This document shows, one piece after another, positions 40,936 through 48,740 of a stretch of DNA of 64,000 nt (position 1 is the first letter of the stretch; every line of letters begins with the position of its first letter). The translations under genes and the position numbers were made by a program. Source of the stretch: Senimuribacter intestinalis (lineage in GTDB: Bacteria; Bacillota; Clostridia; Peptostreptococcales; Anaerovoracaceae); the NCBI GenBank assembly GCA_943192975.1, contig CALPCJ010000005.1:124001-188000 (forward strand), given 5' to 3'. The notes beneath the pieces are model-generated. The model was not told where the DNA came from. It was given only the letters and a program-made list of their open reading frames with translations, and did no database searches.

Positions 40936-41796
40936 TTACAAATCCCTATGCCGCAGCGTAACACGGTAACCTTTTTCACGAAAAACCTCCGCCATATGAT
41001 TTGCCATGGTAACAGACCGGTGCTGACCGCCTGTGCAGCCGAAAGCAACGTTCAGATGGTACTTGCCTTCTTTTATATAGCATGGAATAACAGTGTCCAT
41101 CATAACAGTAAGCTGCGCTGCAAAATCCTTTGCAATCTGCTGCTTCATCACATACTGAAAGACCTTTTTATTGTTGCCTGTCAACCGCTTCAAGCTTGGC
41201 ACATAGTACGGGTTTGGAATAAACCGCATATCAAATACCAGATCTGTTTCAATCGGAATACCATGCTTATATCCAAAAGACGTCACGTTGACCGAAAAAG
41301 TGGTCTGCGGATTTTCACCAACGAAAATTCTTTCCATCTCGTTCTTAAACCCTGCTGTTTTCATATTGGTGGTATCGATGATGTAGTCAGCGCGTCTGCG
41401 AAGTTCCAAAAGCTGTTCTCGTTCCTTTTCGATGACTTCACGCGTGGTGGAACCTGCCGAAAGCGGATGGCTGCGCCGAGTCTCGTTATATCTCTTAATT
41501 AAGGTTTCATCGGAAGCTTCGATAAACAAAATCTTGCAGCTGACCGCAGGACTCTCCGACAAAAATTCCAGACACTGATTTAAATCACCAAAAAACTCGC
41601 CGCCTCGCACGTCAACCACGAAAGCCGCCTTTTCAATGCGCTGCCCCGAATAAGCAGCCAAATCAATAAAATTCTTCATCAGTGCAGGCGGCATATTATC
41701 CACACAGTAATAGCCCTGATCCTCAAACCAGTCTGCCGCATTGGTCTTCCCCGCACCTGAAAGACCCGTCACGATGACTACTTTCATCTTCTCCAT
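40936..41796 (-). CDS. rapZ: RNase adapter protein RapZ (YvcJ family)
   Basis: A 286-residue P-loop nucleotide-binding protein. Walker A GLSGAGKT near residue 11, VDNMPP near 33, and the conserved C-terminal domain with AFGCTGGQHRSVTMANHM. Normally the middle of a rapZ-yvcK-whiA operon in Firmicutes; here it follows the PHP gene with a 15 bp gap and is followed by kce, not yvcK. Confidence 0.92.
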   Translation of the reverse strand: MEKMKVVIVTGLSGAGKTNAADWFEDQGYYCVDNMPPALMKNFIDLAAYSGQRIEKAAFVVDVRGGEFFGDLNQCLEFLSESPAVSCKILFIEASDETLIKRYNETRRSHPLSAGSTTREVIEKEREQLLELRRRADYIIDTTNMKTAGFKNEMERIFVGENPQTTFSVNVTSFGYKHGIPIETDLVFDMRFIPNPYYVPSLKRLTGNNKKVFQYVMKQQIAKDFAAQLTVMMDTVIPCYIKEGKYHLNVAFGCTGGQHRSVTMANHMAEVFREKGYRVTLRHRDL

Positions 41797-41811
41797 GCAA
41801 AATTCTCCCTG

Positions 41812-42558
41812 TTACTTCACCAAAGCAATATTCACAATTCTTTCTATGTCAAGCCCAGCCTCAAGCGCTCGCTCCACACCGCCTGCAAAGCTTCCCACTC
41901 TGCCCGGGGTATGTGCATCACTGCTGATTACAAAGTTCGCCTCTGTCTTTGCCGCAATTCTGATTTCTTCCACAGTCAAATGGGCATGCCATGTGCTGAT
42001 CTCCATCAGCGTATCGGTCTCAGCACAGGCTGCCGCAATCGCTGCAATATCAAACCTGCCCTTATCTCCTGGGTGGGTCAGAATCCGCATATCATTCTCA
42101 TAAAGAGCCTTTAGGGTCATATCTGTATTCTTTGCAAGCAGTTTTCTACCGGTACGCTGACCCACAAAACCATGGGAATCCAGCCAGTTTCCTATACAAT
42201 AACCGTGAGGGATTCCATAGTGATAACCGCCGATGATAAAATCAAAATACTGCAATTCTTCAGTATTCACATCCAGATATGGCTCCCTTGCCACCACATT
42301 TGCTTCCACACCAAGATAAATGTCTATCTGCGGATAAATATTCCGCAGTCTGTCCACTTCCGCACGCATCACCGGAAAATCACTTCTCTTTACACCATAA
42401 GTTAAATGTCCCGGTCCATGATCTGTAATAGCAATCCCGGAAAGCCCTGCGGCAACTGCCGCTTTGACATTATCTTCGATGGACCCTTTACCGTGAGAAA
42501 AGGTAGTATGGGTGTGATAGTCAAAGATCATTTTGTATTGTCTGCCTTTAATCTCCAA
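41812..42558 (-). CDS. PHP domain phosphoesterase/hydrolase
   Basis: A 248-residue metal-dependent hydrolase of the YcdX-like PHP type: DYHTHTTFSHG near residue 14, ITDHGPG near 45, GVEANV near 84, SSDAHTPG near 215 supply the metal ligands. I use the TTG at 42558, which overlaps murB and has GGAGG nine bases upstream inside murB; the ATG at 42531 is the alternative. Located between murB and rapZ as in many clostridia. Confidence 0.85.
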   Translation of the reverse strand: MEIKGRQYKMIFDYHTHTTFSHGKGSIEDNVKAAVAAGLSGIAITDHGPGHLTYGVKRSDFPVMRAEVDRLRNIYPQIDIYLGVEANVVAREPYLDVNTEELQYFDFIIGGYHYGIPHGYCIGNWLDSHGFVGQRTGRKLLAKNTDMTLKALYENDMRILTHPGDKGRFDIAAIAAACAETDTLMEISTWHAHLTVEEIRIAAKTEANFVISSDAHTPGRVGSFAGGVERALEAGLDIERIVNIALVK

Positions 42559-43423
42559 TAATTCTTACCTCCGGTTCCAGTTGAACACCAAATTGGTCGA
42601 AAACCGTATTCTGTACAAGATGCATCAGGTCGATGATATCCGTTGCCGTGGCGCCGCCTCTATTGACAATAAATCCGCTGTGAAGCTCAGACACCTGCGC
42701 ACCACCTACAGAAATCCCCTTCAGTCCTGCATCCTGAATCAGCTTACCTGCAAAAAAGCCCTCCGGTCTTTTGAAAAAGCTTCCGGCGCTTGGATACTGC
42801 ACCGGCTGCTTTTCGTTGCGCCGCCTGGTCAACTCCCGCATAGTATCCGAAATCTCTGCGGAATCTCCTTTAGACAGACGAAGCACTACCGAGACCGCCA
42901 CCTCACCGGTCTCTTGTAAAATGCTATGGCGATAGGAAAAATCCATTTCCGCGCCGGACACCGTTCGCAAAATGCGACCGTCTCTGCTGACCAGATTCAC
43001 ACTTTCGACGATATCTTTCATCTCGCCACCGTAAGCACCTGCATTCATAAATACAGCGCCGCCAATGCTGCCTGGAATACCGCTTGCAAATTCAAAGCCA
43101 GTCAAAGACTCTGCCAGCGCAAACTTTGCCACAGAAGACATCAGTGCGCCGCAGCCGCAGACCAGCTTTTCCCCGGTTTCTCCATGAACCTTCACCTGAT
43201 TAAAATTTTCACCCAGCTTCACCACTGTGCCAGCAAATCCGCTGTCCTTTACTAGCGTGTTAGAACCATTTCCAAGAATCAGATAAGGCTTCTGTTCTCT
43301 GTCAATCTCAGCAAGCACCTGCCTCAACTCATCTACAGACTCTACGATGATAAGTTCTGCAGCCTTTCCCCCTGCCTTAAAAGAAGTATACTCCTTCATC
43401 TCTATATTTTTTAATCTCTCCAT
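42548..43423 (-). CDS. murB: UDP-N-acetylenolpyruvoylglucosamine reductase
   Basis: A 291-residue FAD enzyme of peptidoglycan precursor synthesis. FAD-binding blocks GNGSNTLVKDSGF and GIPGSIGGAVFMNAGAYGGE, plus catalytic serine region YPSAGSFFKRP and the final glutamate in LEPEVRIIG. Type IIb length. The start codon directly follows the stop of the AI-2E family gene. Confidence 0.94.
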   Translation of the reverse strand: MERLKNIEMKEYTSFKAGGKAAELIIVESVDELRQVLAEIDREQKPYLILGNGSNTLVKDSGFAGTVVKLGENFNQVKVHGETGEKLVCGCGALMSSVAKFALAESLTGFEFASGIPGSIGGAVFMNAGAYGGEMKDIVESVNLVSRDGRILRTVSGAEMDFSYRHSILQETGEVAVSVVLRLSKGDSAEISDTMRELTRRRNEKQPVQYPSAGSFFKRPEGFFAGKLIQDAGLKGISVGGAQVSELHSGFIVNRGGATATDIIDLMHLVQNTVFDQFGVQLEPEVRIIGD

Positions 43424-44659
43424 CTATAATACGTCCTTCCTATTTATGTCATATTTGTTAAAGTCCTGATAATCCACTGTATCAGCTGGCATACTCTTGC
43501 GTATCAGCCGTTTTCTCAGATACTGGTTCAGATAGTAGAATACGATTGCACAAACCGGTACCCCCAGCACCATACCGACAAATCCAAAGAGCCCGCCGCC
43601 CATCAAAATGGCAAAAAGTACCCAGAAGCTGGCAAGACCAGTAGTTCCTCCCAGAATCTTCGGCCCCAGAATGTTTCCGTCAAACTGCTGCAGAGCCAAA
43701 ATCAATAACAGGAAATACAGCGCCTGCATTGGACTGGAAAAGCAAATAATCACAGCTGACGGAACAGCACCGATAAACGGTCCAAAAAACGGAATAATAT
43801 TGGTAACGCCCACAATAGTGCTGACCAGCACCGTATAAGGGAGTCCAAATATAGTCATCAGTATAAAACACAAAATCCCAATAATTAAAGAATCTATCAG
43901 CTTCCCGTTAATAAAGCCCCCAAAAGTCTTATTGCAGAAGTTCGCAAATTCCTGCAGCTCCTGCCCCTGCTTTCTGCTCATCGTTGCTGCAATCAGTTTC
44001 TTTGTCTGTGCCTTAAACTGCTCCTTGCTGTTAAGAAAATATACACAGATAATCACACCGATAAACATATCCATCAGAGTACGCACCGTTACGATGACAC
44101 CCTGAGAAATCTGGGTCATATATTCACCGATTCTTGGCAAAAACTCTGCCTCTGTCCAAGTCATAAAGGAATCTCTGGCCCTGCTTAAAATAGCCTCCGC
44201 CGTACCTGCAAGTTCCGGAAAGCGCTCCGCTGTAAAAGTATTCTCAATCCATAGAATCAAATCATTAAACTTATCCGGTGCCTCCTGCACCAGACCTACA
44301 ATGCTGCGAATGGTCTCCGGCAGCACCATGGCAAAAAGTCCTCCAACCACACCGAAGAACACGAAAAGAGAAACCAGCGTTCCTACAACTCTGGCAAGAC
44401 GAAATGCCGTTTTTTTCTCTCTGAATCTGCATGCCGAAACCCGGTACACTCTTCGCACCACCGCATTGTAAATCGGACAGAGCAAATATGCCACCACCAG
44501 ACCAAAAATAAATGGGAATAATATGGAAGTGACCTCCGACCAGGCTTCTCTGATACTATCTAAATGTATAATACACTCAAACAGCACAATCAGTGCTGCA
44601 CCAGAAGCAAAAATAGTAAGCCCCAGTTTTGCATAATGACTCTGAAAACGTTCTTTCAA
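43424..44659 (-). CDS. AI-2E family transporter (PerM/YtvI-like)
   Basis: A 411-residue membrane protein with about eight helices: two near the N-terminus, a soluble middle (about 100-165), and the family core GFINGKLIDSLIIGILCFI ... VTNIIPFFGPFIGAVPSA. The exported substrate is unclear in this family. First gene of the murB-PHP-rapZ transcript. Confidence 0.88.
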   Translation of the reverse strand: MKERFQSHYAKLGLTIFASGAALIVLFECIIHLDSIREAWSEVTSILFPFIFGLVVAYLLCPIYNAVVRRVYRVSACRFREKKTAFRLARVVGTLVSLFVFFGVVGGLFAMVLPETIRSIVGLVQEAPDKFNDLILWIENTFTAERFPELAGTAEAILSRARDSFMTWTEAEFLPRIGEYMTQISQGVIVTVRTLMDMFIGVIICVYFLNSKEQFKAQTKKLIAATMSRKQGQELQEFANFCNKTFGGFINGKLIDSLIIGILCFILMTIFGLPYTVLVSTIVGVTNIIPFFGPFIGAVPSAVIICFSSPMQALYFLLLILALQQFDGNILGPKILGGTTGLASFWVLFAILMGGGLFGFVGMVLGVPVCAIVFYYLNQYLRKRLIRKSMPADTVDYQDFNKYDINRKDVL

Positions 44660-44809
44660 TGACTTACACCCCTATTTCTAATTCTCATTTTCATAAAACC
44701 TTTCGCCTATACTTCTATACTATTTTATACTACCACAAAACTCCTATCTTTACCATAATATCTCCCATAGAATATTCATAAATAGTTTTAAATTTTTATA
44801 AATTTCCCC

Positions 44810-44837
44810 TTGACAATTCCGCTTCAGGTTGTATAAT
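44810..44837 (+). promoter_or_regulatory. Promoter of the 79-residue protein gene
   Basis: TTGACA (44810-44815), 16-base spacer, TATAAT (44832-44837). Confidence 0.75.
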
Positions 44838-44876
44838 TATTTTATCATTCAAATAAACATACGGAGGATATACACT

Positions 44877-45116
44877 ATGCAAAAGATACTTCATGCAGAA
44901 TGTCCTACTTATCTTGAACTAGAACTGACAAACAACGAAATATCTATGATTAATGGCAAAGAACTGAATAAGGAAGGCGTCGAGCACGTCATCAACTATC
45001 TGGGACAAGAAGTAGATGTAAAGGCAGAAGACGTATTCGAAAAAGTCCAGATGCTAAATACCGTAAATGGTGTTGTTACTCTCAAACTTTATGACGGCAT
45101 GGTAACTGCCGTATAA
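44877..45116 (+). CDS. Hypothetical 79-residue protein
   Basis: MQKILHAECPTYLELELTNN... with no recognised family. Small, acidic, with no membrane segment. It has a consensus promoter, strong GGAGG and its own terminator, so it is very probably a real, well-expressed gene. The longer frame starting at 44829 is not used because transcription should begin near 44844. Confidence 0.7.
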   Translation: MQKILHAECPTYLELELTNNEISMINGKELNKEGVEHVINYLGQEVDVKAEDVFEKVQMLNTVNGVVTLKLYDGMVTAV

Positions 45117-45139
45117 CAACTTCATTTTATTCTACACTA

Positions 45140-45193
45140 AAAAGAACTGTTTTCCCGCCGGAAATCCGGCACCCCCAGGGAAACAGTTCTTTT
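45140..45193. terminator. Bidirectional terminator
   Basis: AAAGAACTGTTT-CCC pairs with GGGAAACAGTTCTTT, with an inner GCCGGA/TCCGGC stem, between convergent genes. Confidence 0.85.
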
Positions 45194-45212
45194 GTTTATG
45201 TCTGCAAAAAAT

Positions 45213-45857
45213 TTACAGCGGCGTTTCTTTACTTTCCGCCATCAGCCTGTTCAGTTTAAGGTTTTCCAAAATCCTTGATTCCCTGCCGAACCGCACATAA
45301 TCCGCCAGAGCGCTGTTATACTCGCTCTCACTCAAGGTCAGAGGATACAAGTCCAGACCACAGTAAAGCAATTCATATTCCATCGCCGCACGGGCAATGA
45401 GTTCATTATACCTATCGAAAGGGTAGATTCTAATCAGCTCATTATGGACAAGCACGGCAGCTTCCAGCCCGTTTACCACCGGGTGTGCATGAAGCCCGCG
45501 AAACAGCTTGGAAAGTTCTCCCTCGATTTCCTGCGGCAGTACCGGGTTATAGCTGAGGTGGGTCAAAATCGGTGTTCGTTTGCGAAACACCCCTTCCTCT
45601 CCTCCGGAAAACACACTGTAAAAACGCTGCAAAGTGCGCACGCAAAGTTCCTCTTCAATTCCTAAAACCCGTTCCATCTCCGTCAGCGCTTCCAGCAGAT
45701 TGGTTACCAGCAGGTGCTCTTCCAAGGAGGCCTCCAGTACATATTCCCCTCCCGCAACTCGTGCCGCCTGCTCCATATCCATAGCACTTCCCGAAAGGCG
45801 CAGATTCATCAAAACCCATTGTATTCGCTTTTCATCTCTGTTCATATCTCGTTTCAT
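45213..45857 (-). CDS. Degenerate Fic-domain-like protein
   Basis: A 214-residue protein whose layout follows Fic AMP-transferases: an N-terminal helix resembling the inhibitory motif (LSGSAMDMEQAARVAGG near 20), a middle region of helices, and VLVHNELIRIYPFDRYNELIARAAMEYELLY near 140, which aligns with the Fic core H-P-F-x-x-G-N-G-R. The catalytic histidine is Tyr and the GNGR phosphate loop reads YNELIAR, so it should be inactive as an AMPylase. Assignment rests on visual alignment. Predicted -10 (TAAAAT) lies directly before the ATG, so the message may have almost no leader. Confidence 0.55.
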   Translation of the reverse strand: MKRDMNRDEKRIQWVLMNLRLSGSAMDMEQAARVAGGEYVLEASLEEHLLVTNLLEALTEMERVLGIEEELCVRTLQRFYSVFSGGEEGVFRKRTPILTHLSYNPVLPQEIEGELSKLFRGLHAHPVVNGLEAAVLVHNELIRIYPFDRYNELIARAAMEYELLYCGLDLYPLTLSESEYNSALADYVRFGRESRILENLKLNRLMAESKETPL

Positions 45858-45918
45858 ACTATTATTTTAACACAAAAGTGCGCAGGTGTGTTATACTATA
45901 TTTACGGAGGAACAATTT

Positions 45919-46518
45919 ATGAAGATTTTTTTAACCAGCGACACCCACGGCTCTATCACAAAAGCCCAGGAAGTCCTTGCGAACCTTTCCGATATTGACC
46001 TGATTATCCACTGCGGCGACTACAAAGATGACGGCCAGTGGCTCAGCGAAGTGACTGGCATCCCCGCTGTCTGTGTCCATGGAAACAGCGACCGGTGCAA
46101 TCCTTCCGATTTCACTACCGTTGACACCCCTTACGGCAAAATACTGGTCATCCATGGTCACATGCAGCTGGTAGAGTTTCGTCTTGACAACTTGCTCTAT
46201 CAGGCAATGGAAAAGGACTGCACTGCAGCCTGCTACGGTCATACCCATATTGCCGCCTATGAAGAAGTGAATGGCATCCATCTGATTAATCCGGGCAGTC
46301 TAACAGACCCCAGAGACGGCAGCGGCGGCACCTTTGTTATCATTACCAGCACAGAAAATGACTTCTACGTGGACATCGTCCGCTACGACACGTTCATGGA
46401 CTCTCACCGAAAAGCCGAACCTCCCGTCAATTCCGAGTCCAATTCCCAAAAGAAAAATGCGCCGAAAGTCAAAGGCGGCTTCCTGCGCAAATTACTCAAC
46501 TATAGCGACCGGTTTTAA
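45919..46518 (+). CDS. Metallophosphoesterase, YfcE/MJ0936 type
   Basis: A 199-residue calcineurin-like phosphodiesterase. Metal motifs: SDTHG at residue 7, HCGD near 33, VHGNSD near 55, VIHGH near 82, YGHTH near 112, NPGS near 128. Length typical, with an extra basic C-terminal tail of about 35 residues. Start at 45919 follows GGAGG. Confidence 0.88.
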   Translation: MKIFLTSDTHGSITKAQEVLANLSDIDLIIHCGDYKDDGQWLSEVTGIPAVCVHGNSDRCNPSDFTTVDTPYGKILVIHGHMQLVEFRLDNLLYQAMEKDCTAACYGHTHIAAYEEVNGIHLINPGSLTDPRDGSGGTFVIITSTENDFYVDIVRYDTFMDSHRKAEPPVNSESNSQKKNAPKVKGGFLRKLLNYSDRF

Positions 46519-46533
46519 AGACACCAGTTCCAA

Positions 46534-47838
46534 TTATTTTCCCATCGCATAATACGCCTGCATTTCTGCTTCCGGCACCATGCTTCCGCCGGTAGCCCAG
46601 AGAATATGTGTGGCGTTTTTTAGTTTGTCCTTTAAATTGTTTTTAATCAGATAGCCTTCCGCAGAAAGCACATGCCCCGGTCCTGTAAAAGACGCGCATG
46701 CCGACGGTTCAATCCACAAATCCTCAGAATCTGCCAGCTTTGCCAGATACGGGTAGAGCTTGTCATCTTCGATGGTATAGCAACCGTCCAAAAGAGTTTC
46801 CATAATACTGCCCACAAGTCTGGACGGTCTTCCTACAGCCAGTCCGTCTGCCGCCGTCTTTCCATCAAGGCCTACATCTCCGACGGAAATCTCATCGTGA
46901 AGACCTGTCAGCATACCCAGTGTCATACATGGCGCATGGGTTGGTTCAGCAAAAAAAATATGAATATGTTCTCCGAAAAGCATTTTCAGTCCAAATGCCA
47001 CACCACCCGGTGCGCCGCCAACGCCGCATGGAATATACACGAAAACCGGGTTATCTTCATCACAGGTAATCATCTGCCTCTTGAACTGATCTGCCAGTCT
47101 CTTTGCTGCTACTGAATACCCTAAAAATAAATCCGAAGAGCCTTCATCATCTACAAAATGACACATAGGATCTTTTGCTGCTTCTTTACGCCCTTCCGCA
47201 ACTGCTTTCTGATAGTCATCTTGATATTCAATAACAGTAACTCCCTTCTGGCGCAGCAGTTCCTTTTTCCATGCTCTTGCATCAGCTGACATATGCACTG
47301 TCACCTTAAAACCCAGCTTTGCACTGATAATGCCGATAGATAGTCCCAGGTTCCCCGTAGATCCTACTGCTACACTGTATTCCCCGAAAACTTTCTTAAA
47401 GCGCTCTTGCGCAAGTACTGCGTAATCATCCCCGATAGAAAGCATGCCTCGTTCTATGGCGATGGTTTCTGCAAATTTCAGCACCTCATAAATACCGCCC
47501 CGTGCTTTGATGGAGCCAGAAACAGCCAGGTGACTGTCACACTTTAAAAACATTCTGCCCGGAATTTCCCGATTCATCTCCTCCTCAAAAACTTTCTTCA
47601 TTCTGGTGATTTCCGTAAGAGGCGACTCAATGATACCGTCCGTATTTTCCGTTTCAGGAAAGGCCGTCTTAATATACGATGCAAAACGTGCAAGCCGTGC
47701 ACCGGCATCCTCGATATCTGCTAAAGAAAAAGGCAACTCTTTCTCTCTTCCAGCTTTCTCATTAAGCCAGAAAATCTCATCACAATTTATCATATTCTGT
47801 ATTATGGGATGTTCCACAATTAATTTGTCGATGTCCAT
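46534..47838 (-). CDS. dsdA: D-serine ammonia-lyase
   Basis: A 434-residue PLP enzyme that turns D-serine into pyruvate and ammonia. PLP lysine in SGSIKARGGIYE near residue 110, SVGSTGNLGLSIGI-type phosphate loop (VGSTGNLGLS), and the family C-terminus ATHILWATGGSMVPE. Start MDIDKL at 47838 follows GGAG at six bases. No D-serine transporter or DsdC regulator beside it. Fits an amino-acid-fermenting organism. Confidence 0.92.
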   Translation of the reverse strand: MDIDKLIVEHPIIQNMINCDEIFWLNEKAGREKELPFSLADIEDAGARLARFASYIKTAFPETENTDGIIESPLTEITRMKKVFEEEMNREIPGRMFLKCDSHLAVSGSIKARGGIYEVLKFAETIAIERGMLSIGDDYAVLAQERFKKVFGEYSVAVGSTGNLGLSIGIISAKLGFKVTVHMSADARAWKKELLRQKGVTVIEYQDDYQKAVAEGRKEAAKDPMCHFVDDEGSSDLFLGYSVAAKRLADQFKRQMITCDEDNPVFVYIPCGVGGAPGGVAFGLKMLFGEHIHIFFAEPTHAPCMTLGMLTGLHDEISVGDVGLDGKTAADGLAVGRPSRLVGSIMETLLDGCYTIEDDKLYPYLAKLADSEDLWIEPSACASFTGPGHVLSAEGYLIKNNLKDKLKNATHILWATGGSMVPEAEMQAYYAMGK

Positions 47839-48172
47839 TGTCCGCTCCTTTCTATACATACAAAGAGTCGCTACTATTATACACTATTTCTGGTATAAAA
47901 AAAAGTTTCAATTTCGGTACGATTTTCACTCTTTTGACCCATAATCGGCTCAATTTCAGCAAGTTTTTCCCGTACATTCTGCAAAATTCGACGTACGTCA
48001 TTATTCTTCCAAATTTTCATGCCGCTACACATTGAAAAATACACATTCTTCATCCCTGCAAAAATTATGGATTTTTTCGAAAAGTCCTACTCTTTTTGGC
48101 ACAGTTTATGCTATAATTAACAGTAATCAATATAATTTCTCTTTCCCTATATAAAAACATGGAGGTAAAAAA
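47839..48172. other. Divergent intergenic region, dsdA / 168-residue protein
   Basis: Contains TATAAT preceded by TG on the minus strand near 47880 for dsdA, and the plus-strand promoter at 48097-48117. Nothing else recognised. Confidence 0.4.
48097..48117 (+). promoter_or_regulatory. Promoter of the 168-residue protein gene (sigma-A, possibly sigma-54)
   Basis: Extended -10 TGCTATAAT (TATAAT 48112-48117). The same bases hold TGGCACAGTTTATGC with the GG/GC spacing of a -24/-12 promoter, one mismatch in the -12 half. Sigma-A is the simpler reading because no activator palindrome is nearby. Confidence 0.5.
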
Positions 48173-48679
48173 ATGAGCAATACAGTTATGCTGAAAAGAG
48201 CCTTTAATCAGGCTGTCGCCACTGGCGCAGTTCGCTTTACCGACGCAGACACCGACCTTTTAGTCATCAAAACCTATATTCTGGACTATGCAAAGAAGAA
48301 CAGTGTCGATATTTCCGCCGCAGAAGTTGAAAGTTTCATCAAGGACCAGCAGAAAAAGTTAAAAAGTCTCTCCACTAAAATCACCGGCGATGGTGTGCAT
48401 GTAGATATAGAGCAGATTTCCGAAAACTACAAACCGCTGGAAATTTCCAAAGATGAGATGTTAAAAGAAGCATTTGCCCGCGCTGCTTCAAACCCAGCCA
48501 TCGCATTTTATGACAAAAAACTTGATTTCACTATCATCAAAAATGGTATGGCAGAATTCGCAAAGGAATGCAATATCGAAGTCACTGAACAGGAAATCGT
48601 AGATTATATCAAAAAATCTTTCCACGAAATGAATGAAGCTGCAAAAGACTTTTCCTATGAATTTAATGCAATGAAATAG
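48173..48679 (+). CDS. Internally duplicated all-helical protein
   Basis: A 168-residue protein of unknown function made of two related halves of about 60 residues: MLKRAFNQAVATGAVRF ... IKTYILDYAKKNSVDISAAEVESFIKDQ and MLKEAFARAASNPAIAF ... IKNGMAEFAKECNIEVTEQEIVDYIKKS. Both are helical and charged, with no membrane segment or signal. AGGAGG-like GGAGG precedes the start. I know no family with this layout. Confidence 0.7.
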   Translation: MSNTVMLKRAFNQAVATGAVRFTDADTDLLVIKTYILDYAKKNSVDISAAEVESFIKDQQKKLKSLSTKITGDGVHVDIEQISENYKPLEISKDEMLKEAFARAASNPAIAFYDKKLDFTIIKNGMAEFAKECNIEVTEQEIVDYIKKSFHEMNEAAKDFSYEFNAMK

Positions 48680-48693
48680 TTTTTCCCACACTA

Positions 48694-48729
48694 AAAAAGC
48701 TGCGTTTTCCTTCGGTCTCGCAGCTTTTT
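48694..48729. terminator. Bidirectional terminator
   Basis: AAAAAGCTGCG pairs with CGCAGCTTTTT between two convergent genes. Confidence 0.85.
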
Positions 48730-48740
48730 CATTTCTCCTA

